Part shown: positions 29,465-40,238 of the stretch, in pieces | Layout of the letters: each line of letters starts with the position of its first letter | Position numbering within the stretch: position 1 is the stretch's first letter | DNA from: Trypanosoma brucei gambiense DAL972 | Taxonomy: Eukaryota; Euglenozoa; Kinetoplastea; Trypanosomatida; Trypanosomatidae | Assembly: GCF_000210295.1 (NCBI RefSeq) | Contig: NC_026735.1 | Location: 383,749-447,748 of the forward strand | Length of the DNA: 64,000 nt | Direction: 5' to 3' | Made by a program: the position numbers and the translations under genes | Notes under the pieces: generated by a model | What the model saw: the letters and a program-made list of their open reading frames with translations, nothing else | The model's database searches: none | What the model was told of the DNA's origin: nothing

Positions 29465-30943
29465 CTAGTATGCCGAAACGGCAGTCATGGTGTGAACCAT
29501 AAGTTCCTCCATTCCTTCTTCTAGCGCTGCCGCAAGTTTGTTACCGTATTCCCACAGTTCGTCCGTAAGTGCAGCTATATCAATCCTTTCAGCCTGTTGG
29601 GGTAGCGGCACAATCCACTCATACTCCAAACGTTCGCCCTCGTCCCCAGCCTTTGTGATGATGAGCGGCGTTCGTTTTGTCTCTACAAGTTGAAGTGTTA
29701 CACCAGTGGCCGTTTTCTTGGCCCACTTGCGAACCACACGCTCACAACAGTACACAACATCACCTAATTCCGGCGATAACACCGACTGTACAGAATCCCG
29801 TGTGCTACGTAGTATGTCCGCTTCAAGGTAAGCATCCGCAATACGTTTCTTGATGGGATGCCTGGCACGCACGACGTAACGCAAATCGGGCATCTTACTG
29901 CGAATGTAGTGTGAAACGAAGAACCGATCCCACGGTTTGTTCATCATCGTGCACTTAAGTTGACCATTGAGCTCACAATCGAAAAACTCTGCCATGCGAC
30001 GGATTGTGACTTTATAGCTCGTTGTGCGTTCCTGTTGGATGCTCATGTTAAGAGCTGCCGCCAGAGACTCCATGGCCGCTACGTTGGATTCGCTCGCAAT
30101 GGCAAACCAGGCATACGGATGCTGAGCGTAGAGATGCTTTTGCACTGTCCACAGCGGCATGACATTACGGTTTTGCTTTGCCACACTGCGATAGTAAAGT
30201 GCCTTACCCGCTCCGATGTTAAGCTCACCCGGCATATTCATATTCCAAATATTCATGAGGCACCATTCAAAGGCCATTCGGAATCGCATTTTGTTTGCGT
30301 CGTTTGGGGCAACGTGAATTGCTGCCAGGGCATTCTTTACCTTACTTTGCCCCGGAAGTTTGCTCGGGTCGATACTCGCAATACCCACATCCGTAGCTGT
30401 CTCACTGTGCAGAAGCTGAAAGGCTCGAGGAGAAAGCGGATCATAACGTTCGCCCATTCGTCCAGGGCTTAATTCCATAAAGTCCAACTCACGACGGTCC
30501 TCAAAACCGGGTTCTGCGCCCCAATCACCGTATTCATCCGCTTCTTCCAGCGCATCTTCGGCACGATCATAGTCCGTCACAACAATGGCGTGTGGGTTGT
30601 CCTCCTGCGGTACCGTTGCGCTCGCCTGCTGCTCAGCGGAGAGAATTTCTTCCACCTGCCGCACCAACGCACTCTTTTTTGCACGAGGGTCCACATTTGC
30701 CACGCGGCAGTGCTCCTGTAAAAAAAAAGCAAGTTCCGGTACTGAAAGTGAAAAGAGATTGCCTTCATTCCATAAGCCCCATACGGTGTTACGAGTAATG
30801 TGTGAGAAGTCACCGCTGGCTGCCGGTGCAGCTGCAGAAAAAGACTGCTGACGAGTCGCAATTTGCAGCGGTGCGACTGCTCGGCTAAAGGCAATTGTTG
30901 CACCGTTCAAAGCGCTGAATATTTTCAGGCGTGCGCGCAGCAT
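29465..30943 (-). CDS. GAP1: Mitochondrial guide-RNA-binding protein GAP1/GRBC2
   Basis: 492 residues from the ATG at 30943. The frame extends upstream only to a TTG. The N-terminus (MLRARLKIFSALNGATIAFSRAV) is basic, hydroxylated and free of acidic residues, as in a mitochondrial presequence. A helical segment around LFSLSVPELAFFLQEHCRV to KKSALVRQVEEIL looks SAP-like. The rest is a mixed alpha/beta protein with basic patches (ARHPIKKRIADAYL, VVRKWAKKTATGV). From memory, GAP1/GRBC2 forms a tetramer with GAP2/GRBC1 that binds and stabilises guide RNAs for kinetoplast U-insertion/deletion editing. The identification rests on the protein's character and on lying beside HNRNPH/F and MCM3, which matches chromosome 2 order. 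The other subunit, GAP2, maps elsewhere. Confidence 0.8.
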   Translation of the reverse strand: MLRARLKIFSALNGATIAFSRAVAPLQIATRQQSFSAAAPAASGDFSHITRNTVWGLWNEGNLFSLSVPELAFFLQEHCRVANVDPRAKKSALVRQVEEILSAEQQASATVPQEDNPHAIVVTDYDRAEDALEEADEYGDWGAEPGFEDRRELDFMELSPGRMGERYDPLSPRAFQLLHSETATDVGIASIDPSKLPGQSKVKNALAAIHVAPNDANKMRFRMAFEWCLMNIWNMNMPGELNIGAGKALYYRSVAKQNRNVMPLWTVQKHLYAQHPYAWFAIASESNVAAMESLAAALNMSIQQERTTSYKVTIRRMAEFFDCELNGQLKCTMMNKPWDRFFVSHYIRSKMPDLRYVVRARHPIKKRIADAYLEADILRSTRDSVQSVLSPELGDVVYCCERVVRKWAKKTATGVTLQLVETKRTPLIITKAGDEGERLEYEWIVPLPQQAERIDIAALTDELWEYGNKLAAALEEGMEELMVHTMTAVSAY

Positions 30944-32387
30944 GTAAAAAAACTTTTTAGAAAGAGAAAAAAAAAACAAATTAACGTGAAATGAAGGGCC
31001 AGGCCACTCCCCACAACAAAACTACCGTGCGGTTACACTTGCTCTTCGGACTCACTATCGACTTCGGCAGACTCAAACAAAAAAAAAACAAACAGTTTTT
31101 TTTTCTTTTTTAGCCGTCCTGATACCACCGTGAGCACCTTAACGGTTCAGCGGTTATATTGTTGAGAATGCCGCGCAGTGTGTTGTGTTGTGTTGTGTTG
31201 CCCCGTTTCTTCCCGTTTTTTTTCCGCCCTGCAATCAATTAAGAGCCGCTATTATGACACAACTTCTTTTTTTCCTTCTTCAATTCTCTTATATATATAT
31301 ATATATATAATATTTCTCTTTCGCTTCCTTTTGTTGTTGTTTTCCCTTGTTTTATTTTTTAATTATTTCTATCCCGAACTTTATATTATCCTTTAGCTAA
31401 GGATTTGTTACCGTGTTGTCTGTCTTTTTTCTCTTTTTCCTCTTTTTTTACTTCAAGTTCTTACTTGAGCAAGTTGAACTTGAAGAACTTTACGTGCAAC
31501 CCCTCAAACGTCACTTCCTATCCCAATCAAAGCACGTAAATAACACCAAAAAACTACTACTATATATTAAAAAAAAAAGCAAGTGAGCTAACAGAAAAAG
31601 AGGGAGAAGAAAAATTGAAGCATAGGGTGAAGATTAAGGCAATGTAATATCCGTGTGGTATGTATGAGGGTGTATGTTACATTTAATATTTTAATACATT
31701 ATGCATATATAAATATAAATAAATAAATATATATATATATACGTTCATTGGCTTGTTTTATAGACGCGGCCGTGCCGCAGTGGTTATTTCATTTCTACCG
31801 CCCGATTGAGCCAATCCAGCGCTTGGAAAAGGGATAACTGCCTTTCGCTGTTTTCCCCACTTTCCCTCAATCCTTATAATAATTTCCAACCTCTTCTTTC
31901 TTCTTCTTTGCTCCGTTTTTATTTTATTTTCTAAAAAAAAAACTCTTTTAAACATTGTTTTCTTTTACCTCTTAGAAAAATAAATATATTATTTCCTTTT
32001 TAAAATTTCTTTTGCATCTCTTTCTTCTTTTCTTTTCTTTTCTTTTTTTTATTTTTCTTCTCCCCTCGATGTTGTTTTGTTCCTTTCCGTCAAATGTCCA
32101 ATATTCATCTCTTTTTCCTTCTTCCCTTCCTCATTCATCTATTCGTTTTATTTACAAAATTTGCCTTTTGCCTTTTCTCATTTATTTGTTTTTTTACTTT
32201 AATCATTTTTTTCCCCCTTTCCCTCAATACTTATAATATCCCTCTCTTTTTTTCCTCTTTTATTTACCCGGAGGCATGTGCAAATTGTTTCGGCCGCCCA
32301 TCAAAAATTAAAATCAAAAGAAACAGAAACAACAACAACAACATCATCATCATCACCAACAAGAAACATAAATACACACAAACACAC

Positions 32388-32391
<4 letters not shown>

Positions 32392-32432
<41 letters not shown>
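32392..32432. repeat. (TA)n microsatellite
   Basis: About 40 bp of uninterrupted TA dinucleotide in the long spacer between GAP1 and HNRNPH/F. Confidence 0.9.
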
Positions 32433-32434
<2 letters not shown>

Positions 32435-35400
32435 TTTATGTATTTATTTTATCTGCACAGCCATACAACAACAGCTACAACAACAAAAAAAAAACAAAAC
32501 CAAAAACAAAAGCCGTCCAACCACAAAAAGGTGTGACATTGAAGTTTTTAAGAAAAAAAAAAAGTGATGACGATGGTGAAGGGAGCGCAACAGTAATAAT
32601 AATAACAATAATAATAAAACCCCAACAGAAAACTGAAACAATCAAATTAAAATAAAAAAAAAGTTACTTACTGGTATTAACGACTATATTATATAGATTA
32701 GTAATAATGACAATTAGGACAATAATAACATTGGTATAGCAACAACAAAATATATATATTATATTCGTGTTTAATTACATAAATTTAAATATATAAATAT
32801 ATTTTAATTATTTATTCACGTGTGTGTGTGTGTGTGTGTTTAGCAGTACAAAATCGAGAAAGGAAGAAACAACAACAACAACAACAAGAACAAGAAAGGA
32901 ATTTATTTTATTTTATGGGGATGAGGCCGCTTGTAAGAGAGGTTAGGAGTCCGAATGAAAATGAAACAGGGTCATAGGTAAAGGAAAGCTGAGCAGCGAA
33001 AAAGAGAAATAAATTCCGTATTTCATGAAAAAAAAAACAAAACAAAACAAAACAAAACATATACAAAAATAATATAGAAAAAGAAATATGCGTATTTATT
33101 TATTTATGTATGTATTATATGTGCGCCTTCCCCTTTGTACACGTAAACATAAAACATAAAACATTGCTCAAAAAAGAAAAAAAAAAGAAAGAAAGAAGGA
33201 AGGGTTATGAAGAGCTGGAAGCACGAACCTGCACGGACAGTCACAAATGTATAACCCACAACAAATCAAATCAAATCACAGCAAAAAAGAAAAAAGGACT
33301 TGAATAAAAAGAAAGAAAAAAAGAAAGAAAAAACAGGTCAAATTGTAGGTTCCCTCAGACGCATCCGACATGTGCTCTGATCACAGCTCAAACATATCCA
33401 CAAATAATTAAAAAAAAAACAACACGACAAAATACTTGCGAAAAAGTATATAAACATGTGGAAAATATTTGTATGTTTATACACTTCTCCAATGATTTCG
33501 CTGACATTATCAAATTCATCACAACTTTTCCCTATTCTCCTCCTTTCCTCCTTTTATCTCCAGTCACAAAATATATAAGCACACACGCGCGTATTTATAC
33601 ATGATCTTCTCTTTTTTTCTTTGTAGAAAACAACAACAAAAAAAATCGATATAAATGAGTTAATTAATACATATAAATTAACACAAAAATATACCGAATA
33701 CACTCTGCCATTATTCCTCTTGTCGTAACAATTTTTTGTTTGTTTGTTTGTGCGTGCGTGCGGTGGATTTGGTACAAGGGATATTTTACAACATCCCCAC
33801 ACCAATGCGAAGTCAAAAATACGTAAGGAAAAAAAACAACAGAAAAACAAAATTAATAAATTATTTAATGAAATGAATAAATAATTAATTAACCTTGTTT
33901 TCTTTTTTTTTTTCACTACTAGTATTGTTGATGTTATGGTGGAATCTCGTACAATGTAGGAGGGACAAGAAGAGGAAGAAGAATGATAATATGAATTCAT
34001 TGAAACGAAACGAAGAACAAAAACAAAAACTAAAAACAAAAACAAAAACCGCCTCACGTCACTGCTTCCCATGCACTTTTAGTGCTTTTGAATAAAAAAA
34101 AATGGGGGAGGGGGTGCGCCTCATATAACACCAGGCGGTATAAAAATAATTTTAAAAAAATTAAAAAAAAAGATATTTATATCGTTATCATATCATCGGT
34201 AACAATCTCCTTTTGCTTGCCTTTTCCTTACTTACTTCCTTCCTTCATCTCCTTCCTCCTTACGAGGAAACAATAATAACAATAATAATAACAATAATAA
34301 TAATAATGAAACACACAAACTCACATGCACGAATCCACATAAATACCCAAATTCATTCAAATGAATGCATACAACAGAACACAAGGTTTTTTTCTCCTTA
34401 AAAAAAAAAAAAGAAAATCATTGCGGAGAGACGGCGTGGCATCTATGAAAAAAAAAAAAATGTTATTGAGTGAGTGAATAAGTCGGTGAGTCATCGAAAA
34501 CATTTGGTGCCATTGCGTGCGCATTTTATTTTTCTTTTGTCTGTTCTTTTTTTTTTTCTTTTTCTTTACATTAGCAGTATAATTTATGACCGATAGTAAT
34601 GGTAAAACGAGTCCTTACGTACCCATCCCAAATGAAAATGAAAATGAAAGGGAAAAAAACACGGGAAACGAGAAACATTAAAACAACAACAAAAAAAAAG
34701 GGAAAGGGAAAAAGAAAAAACAAATACACAACAAATGATATATATATATATATATTTTAAAAAGAAAAAGAACGCATACATTTCCACCTGATTTCCACAC
34801 TTGAATCATTATTTTCTTTTCCTTTTCTTTCTTTCTTTTTTCCCCTTCTTCCCTTGCATCCACGTAATTTCCTCTTATTACTAAAACAATATATAAATAT
34901 GCCAGCCACTAACGAAATAATGTCAAGGAAATGGAAAAGTAGGAGGAAAAAGGGAAAACAAACAAACAAACAAACAAACAAAAAAGATAAAAGGAAACAA
35001 ATGCGGTAACATCACTTCCCTGATATATATATATTCCTCCTTTTTCGCTTTATAAAACCCGCTGTTTCCCCCTATTTTCCTTTCTTTTTTTTTTTTTGGA
35101 AAAAAAAATTTCCGCGAGTATCACACTTATTAATATTTATTTATTTAAAATATTAATAATAATGATCATTATTTTTTCATAAATTATTTTGAATTACTTT
35201 TATTTTTACTGCCGTTTCATTGCATTATATATACAAATATATGTATAAATGTGTGTGTCTATGCGTGTGTTTGTGTGGTTATTATTATTATTATTATTAT
35301 TATATTTTTTTTGTAAATTACCTCAGCCGGGGCGGTGATGAAAATAATGAGAAACAACAATAATAATGGAATTCCCGTACCGATTTAAATACCACACGGA

Positions 35401-37123
35401 AAACCCATATCTTCACACATAAATCTAAACATAAACATAAACACACACAAATATATAAACTATATTATTATATTACATATTTAAGTATTTATATATTACG
35501 TGAGAATAAGAGGAAGCGAAAATAAAATGAAGAAATAATAAAAGTAAAATTAATTGAATAACCACCCTCAAAAGCAAACAAACAAACAAACAACAAAACC
35601 AATAATAACAACACTAATAATTAATAAAATTACTACCACTGAAACATTTTGAATATGTTACGCGTATGCGTGCATATATAAATATCTGGTAGTTCTTTTT
35701 TTTCTTTCTTTTTTTTTTAAAAAAAAAAGATAAATGATAGGCGTGTTTATGGATTGAGGTTGTACTAAAAGAAGGCGAAGGACATTATTTTATTTTGGTA
35801 GGCACGACATGAGAGAAAAGGTAGAGGTAAACAGCAACAACAAAAGCCGACAAAATCAAAGAAAGAGAGAGAGAGAGAGAGAAAACAAAAAAAGCGCATG
35901 ACAACACTTACCACCAAATTAAAGTACCGAATTGAACAAAAATCCAAGTCATAAATTAATTAGCAAACCAATGAAATTGTTTATTCATTAAATTATTTAT
36001 TATTTTTTCCGGAGTTGTTGGCATCCTTCTCATCCATAGTCTTCTTTTTTTTTTTAAATAATTTATTTACCTTTTCTTCTCTTTCCTACTTTATTCCCCC
36101 CTTTTCTTTATAAAACCATTTCAACTTTATACATCTAACTGTTCAATACGGGAGAGCGCGAAAACGAAAAAAAAAAACAACACAAAAACACCAAAAATAA
36201 AACCTAATAAAAATGAAAAAAAAAGGGAAAAGGAACTGATGAATCCAAACAATCCTTCTCACATTCCCACGCGCCCTACACGTACTTCACTATATATATA
36301 TATATATATATATATTTCTGAGTAGCGAATTATACTTGCCCATCAATCAGTTGTTTATTTTCATTTTTGTTTGTTTAATAATTTAATTTGCGTTTATTAC
36401 AAATCTCTTCACTTCGTTTTACCTCCCATTTGTCTTTTCTTCACTTCTGCCCTTATTTTCTTTTTTTTTTTGTTCATATTTCCTATTTTTTAAAAAAATT
36501 TTCGTTCACACGTAATTTGGCTACACCATGCAACTGTCAAGCAAACAACCAACCAACCAAACAACCAACCAAACAAACACACAGCAATTTTTTTTTTGTT
36601 AAATGAGCCGGGAAATATAGAAATCATTAAAAAAGAAAAGAAAGAAAAAGAATGAAAAAGAAGAGGGGAAAGGGGGAGAGACTCATATCATCACATGCCT
36701 TTCGGATATTATATTAAATACATGCGCAACATCGTACTTGTTTTATTTAATTTGCGTGCATGTGTAATTGAGAGCATGAATTTGCTTCAACCATTACAAT
36801 TAGAAGCGACACGGGACGAATACGACCGCAACTTTTATCCTTTCAATAAATATTCCACACGATTCCGCTGCACTGCGTTATTTAATTTCATTTTTAAATA
36901 TTACAAATAAATATATAAATATATATATATATTTATTTACATATATTCACTCCACCTTCCCATTCACCTTAACGTTTTTATTGCGCCCTTTTCCCCCCTC
37001 TCCGTTTTCAACTGTGTTTCTCCCACTTTTGAATCACAACACATATTTCTATAAATGTATGTTTGTTATTGATAATTGCTTCACTTGGACCTTCTCGTTA
37101 TTGTTTTGTTTTATTTGTCTTTT

Positions 37124-37219
37124 NNNNNNNNNNNNNNNNNNNNNNNNNNNNNNNNNNNNNNNNNNNNNNNNNNNNNNNNNNNNNNNNNNNNNNNNNNNNN
37201 NNNNNNNNNNNNNNNNNNN
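37124..37219. other. Assembly gap (96 N)
   Basis: A run of undetermined bases within the AT-rich spacer. True length and content are unknown. The bases on its right are short TA/CA-rich repeats (TATACACAGAGACATACACATG), suggesting that the gap hides a microsatellite. Confidence 0.99.
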
Positions 37220-38145
37220 ATATACACAGAGACATACACATGCATATACACGAATAAAGGTAAATCAAACTGTTAAGGAATGGCTGAGGGAGTTAAATAA
37301 ATAAAAAAAAGTAAAGGAAAGAACAACAACAACGAAAACAACAACAGCAACAAAGAAACATAACAAAAAAAAAAGAGAGCTGAGTTTCCACAAACGTACG
37401 TGAACTCTTCTTTATTATTATTATTTATTTATTTCTGGCGGGTTGATATCTAATGCCGTTGGCCCTACGACCCACGTGTTTCTTTCTTTCTACTTTTTTT
37501 TTAAATTTCTCTCTTCCTTTTTTTTTTGTGAAACCATTCACTCGTTGATTTCTTTTCCTCATACATTTTTTCTTTCCGTTTTGTGCGAGTCCACGCTTCA
37601 GTATTATTATTATTATTATTATTATTATCATTATTGTTAGTGTTAGTAGTAATAGTAGTATTATCCTTGCCCATTTTTTCCTTCCTATCTCTCTGTCGTT
37701 TTTATTTCTTTTTGTCCTCCCGTTCCTTTTTTTTAAAAAAAGATAAACGAAAAGAAAAATCAAAACTAATCGCCATTTCCCACTTGAAAACCATCAGGTA
37801 TCGCCTTATATTTACTTGACACAATGCCCATGCAAAAAAATCCCCCAATTCCTCTAGTTCCACTCCATACATCCACCCGATCCCGCCCTTCTTTCTTTTT
37901 TTTTTAAAAAAAATCTGTTTTACTTGATAACGACAACCCAAATGCCAAACTTTCGATATTGTTTTTTTCTTTTTTTAACGCTCCGTCACGTGCCTTCGGC
38001 CAACATGATTTGCATTAACGCTATTTTTTTTGTTCCTTCATACATACATGTACAATTCTTCCTGTTCCTCTTCGTATATATATTTATTTCTTCATCTTCC
38101 TATTCACTCATTTTCTCTGCTTTCTTCTTTATTTTATTTTTTCTG

Positions 38146-38146
<1 letters not shown>

Positions 38147-38199
<53 letters not shown>
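38147..38199. repeat. (TA)n microsatellite 3' of HNRNPH/F
   Basis: About 52 bp of uninterrupted TA, some 80 bp past the HNRNPH/F stop codon. A second TA tract at 38252-38268 lies about 10 bp past the stop. A transcript reading through would carry two (UA)n blocks at the start of its 3' UTR. Confidence 0.9.
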
Positions 38200-38201
<2 letters not shown>

Positions 38202-38278
38202 TATATTATTTCACTTATTACCTCTACCGTTCCTTAAATACACAAACACAGTATATATATATATATATGACAGCCATC

Positions 38279-39745
38279 TTAACAGAACATCTGTGGTACC
38301 ATTGGATAAGACATCATTCCCATTTGCGCTGTCCCTAACCGCTGCATCGCCGCTGGACTGCTCTCAAATACCTCAATATAACGCGTGCCCATCATTGCAC
38401 CATTTCTATCAAGTGCCAAAAGCACATCATTTCTGTCCTCAACCTCCACGAAGGCTTCTCCCGTCAGACGATTACGCTCATCATAAACCATATGAACCCC
38501 TTGCGGCGGGATTTTTACACCAGCGAAGAACTCCGCAATGGCCTCCTCTGAGGCGCTGTATGGCACCCCACGAATTCGCACAACGAAGGGACTCGGCTGC
38601 CGCGCCACCACCAGCGATGACTGCCCACGGAAAACTGGAAGAAATGGTGGCGGTGGAGCTCCGCCAGCACCGGGGGGATATGGCGCGGAAGGTCCTTCGG
38701 CAACAATTCCTCCACCGCCAACAATCCCCCGCTCATCGCTGAACCGGCGATACGGTTGATTGTTCATGGAGTAACGGACATCTCGTCCATCACCACCACC
38801 ACGCGGATTCATGAAAGAGTTATTATGAGGACTGTAGTGATGAAACTGTTGGGCTTGACGATGATGTTGGTGGTTATGGTAGTAGTTTTGCATTTGCGCA
38901 CTGTGGTGTTGGGCGTGGTGATGGTTGTTATGGTATTGATGGTGAAATGGCCTCTGGCCCCCAAACCCCAACGGTTGCATGTAACCCTCATAAGTAGTTG
39001 GAACAAAAGGGTCAATAATCCGCTGGACCATCATCGACTCATGGCCCTGGTGGTGCGAAACATCGCCATCCGTGACACTTATTTCATACCCACGACCGCT
39101 TCGTCGACCCCGCCGCGAGCGCTGACTGGAGGCTCGCATGATGGCATCGCGATCATATACAGTAGAGGGCAGAACTTCAATGTAACGATTGCCCATTGCT
39201 TTGCTATGAAGAAGTTTGACACGCTTCACATCTTCCTCTGATGCGAGCTCAATGAAGGCATCTCCGGTGTTCCTCCCGTCCATGTCACGGCAAATGTCAA
39301 TGCTCAATACACCTTCCATAGATTCAATGAAGGTTCGTACATCATCTTCCGTAGCCGCAAAGGGGAGCCCGCGAAGCCGCAGAACGCAAACCTTATTGCT
39401 TTGCTCTTGTTGCTCCATAATACGCTGTCGCTCCTCCTCTGATGATGTGGAGATCTCAACGTAGCGGGTTTCATCTATGTTTTGGCGATGCAGGCGGTTA
39501 ATTGCCAACGCCGCGTCCTCCGCGTTACGAAGTCGAACAAACCCTGTCCCGCGATGAAGGCCCTCAACAAAAAATACAATGGGCTCTTCATCTGCCAAAC
39601 TAAATGATCCAAAAAACTCCCGAATTTTTTCCTCTTTGATGGAGTACGGTAGCCCGTAAAGCCTTAATACCGCGGCTCCCTCTGGCCGGGGACTTTGGCT
39701 TCTTTGCTGTTGTTGTTGTTGTTGCTGCTCAGGAGACTGTTCCAT
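38279..39745 (-). CDS. HNRNPH/F: hnRNP H/F-type RNA-binding protein, three quasi-RRMs
   Basis: 488 residues with ATG at 39745. Three quasi-RRM domains lie at about 25-99 (VLRLYGLPYSIKEEKIREFF), 119-193 (VCVLRLRGLPFAATEDDVRTF) and 386-461 (FVVRIRGVPYSASEEAIAEFF). Each has the RLRGLP-type beta1 and a YIEV-type beta4 (RYVEI, RYIEV, RYIEV), and lacks the aromatic RNP1 of ordinary RRMs, which defines the hnRNP F/H class that binds G-rich RNA. The N-terminus has a poly-Gln tract (8-14). Between domains 2 and 3 are an Arg/Ser/Gly basic patch (209-219), a His/Gln/Asn-rich stretch (268-305) and a Pro/Gly linker. In T. brucei this protein is reported to affect splicing and mRNA stability (from memory). 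It is followed by an unusually long spacer. Confidence 0.95.
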   Translation of the reverse strand: MEQSPEQQQQQQQQRSQSPRPEGAAVLRLYGLPYSIKEEKIREFFGSFSLADEEPIVFFVEGLHRGTGFVRLRNAEDAALAINRLHRQNIDETRYVEISTSSEEERQRIMEQQEQSNKVCVLRLRGLPFAATEDDVRTFIESMEGVLSIDICRDMDGRNTGDAFIELASEEDVKRVKLLHSKAMGNRYIEVLPSTVYDRDAIMRASSQRSRRGRRSGRGYEISVTDGDVSHHQGHESMMVQRIIDPFVPTTYEGYMQPLGFGGQRPFHHQYHNNHHHAQHHSAQMQNYYHNHQHHRQAQQFHHYSPHNNSFMNPRGGGDGRDVRYSMNNQPYRRFSDERGIVGGGGIVAEGPSAPYPPGAGGAPPPPFLPVFRGQSSLVVARQPSPFVVRIRGVPYSASEEAIAEFFAGVKIPPQGVHMVYDERNRLTGEAFVEVEDRNDVLLALDRNGAMMGTRYIEVFESSPAAMQRLGTAQMGMMSYPMVPQMFC

Positions 39746-40169
39746 GACGAGTGTTGTGTCTGTTGTAGCTTCGTTTTCAACCAGTAGGGGAAAACCTTTA
39801 CTTCCCTTCCCTTCCCTTCCCTCTTCTTCTCTTCTCTCTTTTTTTTTCTTCTTACTGCCTTTTTCTCACTTCCAAACAAATACTGGAATTATTTGTTTGT
39901 TTAGTAAGTTAAATCCTAACAGATGTTGTTTTAACAACAACAACAACAACTTTGCTTTCCTTGTTTCTTTTCGCTCTTCCCTCTCTAAATATGTCTTTGA
40001 TAATATTAATATTGTTTCTCTTCTTCTTTTTTCCCTTTCGTGCGCGTAAAAAAAAAAAAATTATGTTTAGCCTTTCTTTGGTTTGCTTTTACTTTTTTTT
40101 TTTTTAATTTTGATTCCTCTTTTTTCTTTCCGTGTCTGTTGGGTTCCGCCCTCCGAGCGGATAAACGAA

Positions 40170-40238
40170 AATAATAATAATAATAGTAATAATAATAATA
40201 ACAATAATAATAATAATATATATATATATATATATATA
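40170..40238. repeat. (AAT)n followed by (TA)n
   Basis: An imperfect AAT array of about 47 bp (with single AGT and AAC variants) runs into about 22 bp of TA. On the minus strand it reads (TA)n then (ATT)n, about 430 bp upstream of the HNRNPH/F start codon. Confidence 0.85.

Larger units (their letters stand above)
30944..38278. other. 7.3 kb gene-free spacer downstream of HNRNPH/F
   Basis: This is the largest spacer in the window and no frame in it looks like protein. On the minus strand it is the 3' UTR of HNRNPH/F plus the 5' UTR of GAP1. It holds several (TA)n tracts (31292-31309, 32392-32432, 36291-36315, 38147-38199, 38252-38268), (TTA)n at about 35279-35303, (ATT)n at about 37602-37630, AAAC and CAAC-type repeats near 34969-34983 and 36542-36577, many homopolymers, T-tract/A-tract junctions, and a run of N at 37124-37219. 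I see no RNA gene and no transposon. Confidence 0.6.

Noticed and set aside
31741..31830. Short GC-richer stretch with a tRNA-like look in the GAP1/HNRNPH spacer
   Set aside because: It lacks paired A and B boxes and cannot be folded into a cloverleaf by eye.
37583..37819. Leu/Tyr-rich plus-strand frames near the (ATT)n repeat
   Set aside because: They are translations of the ATT repeat and pyrimidine tracts.
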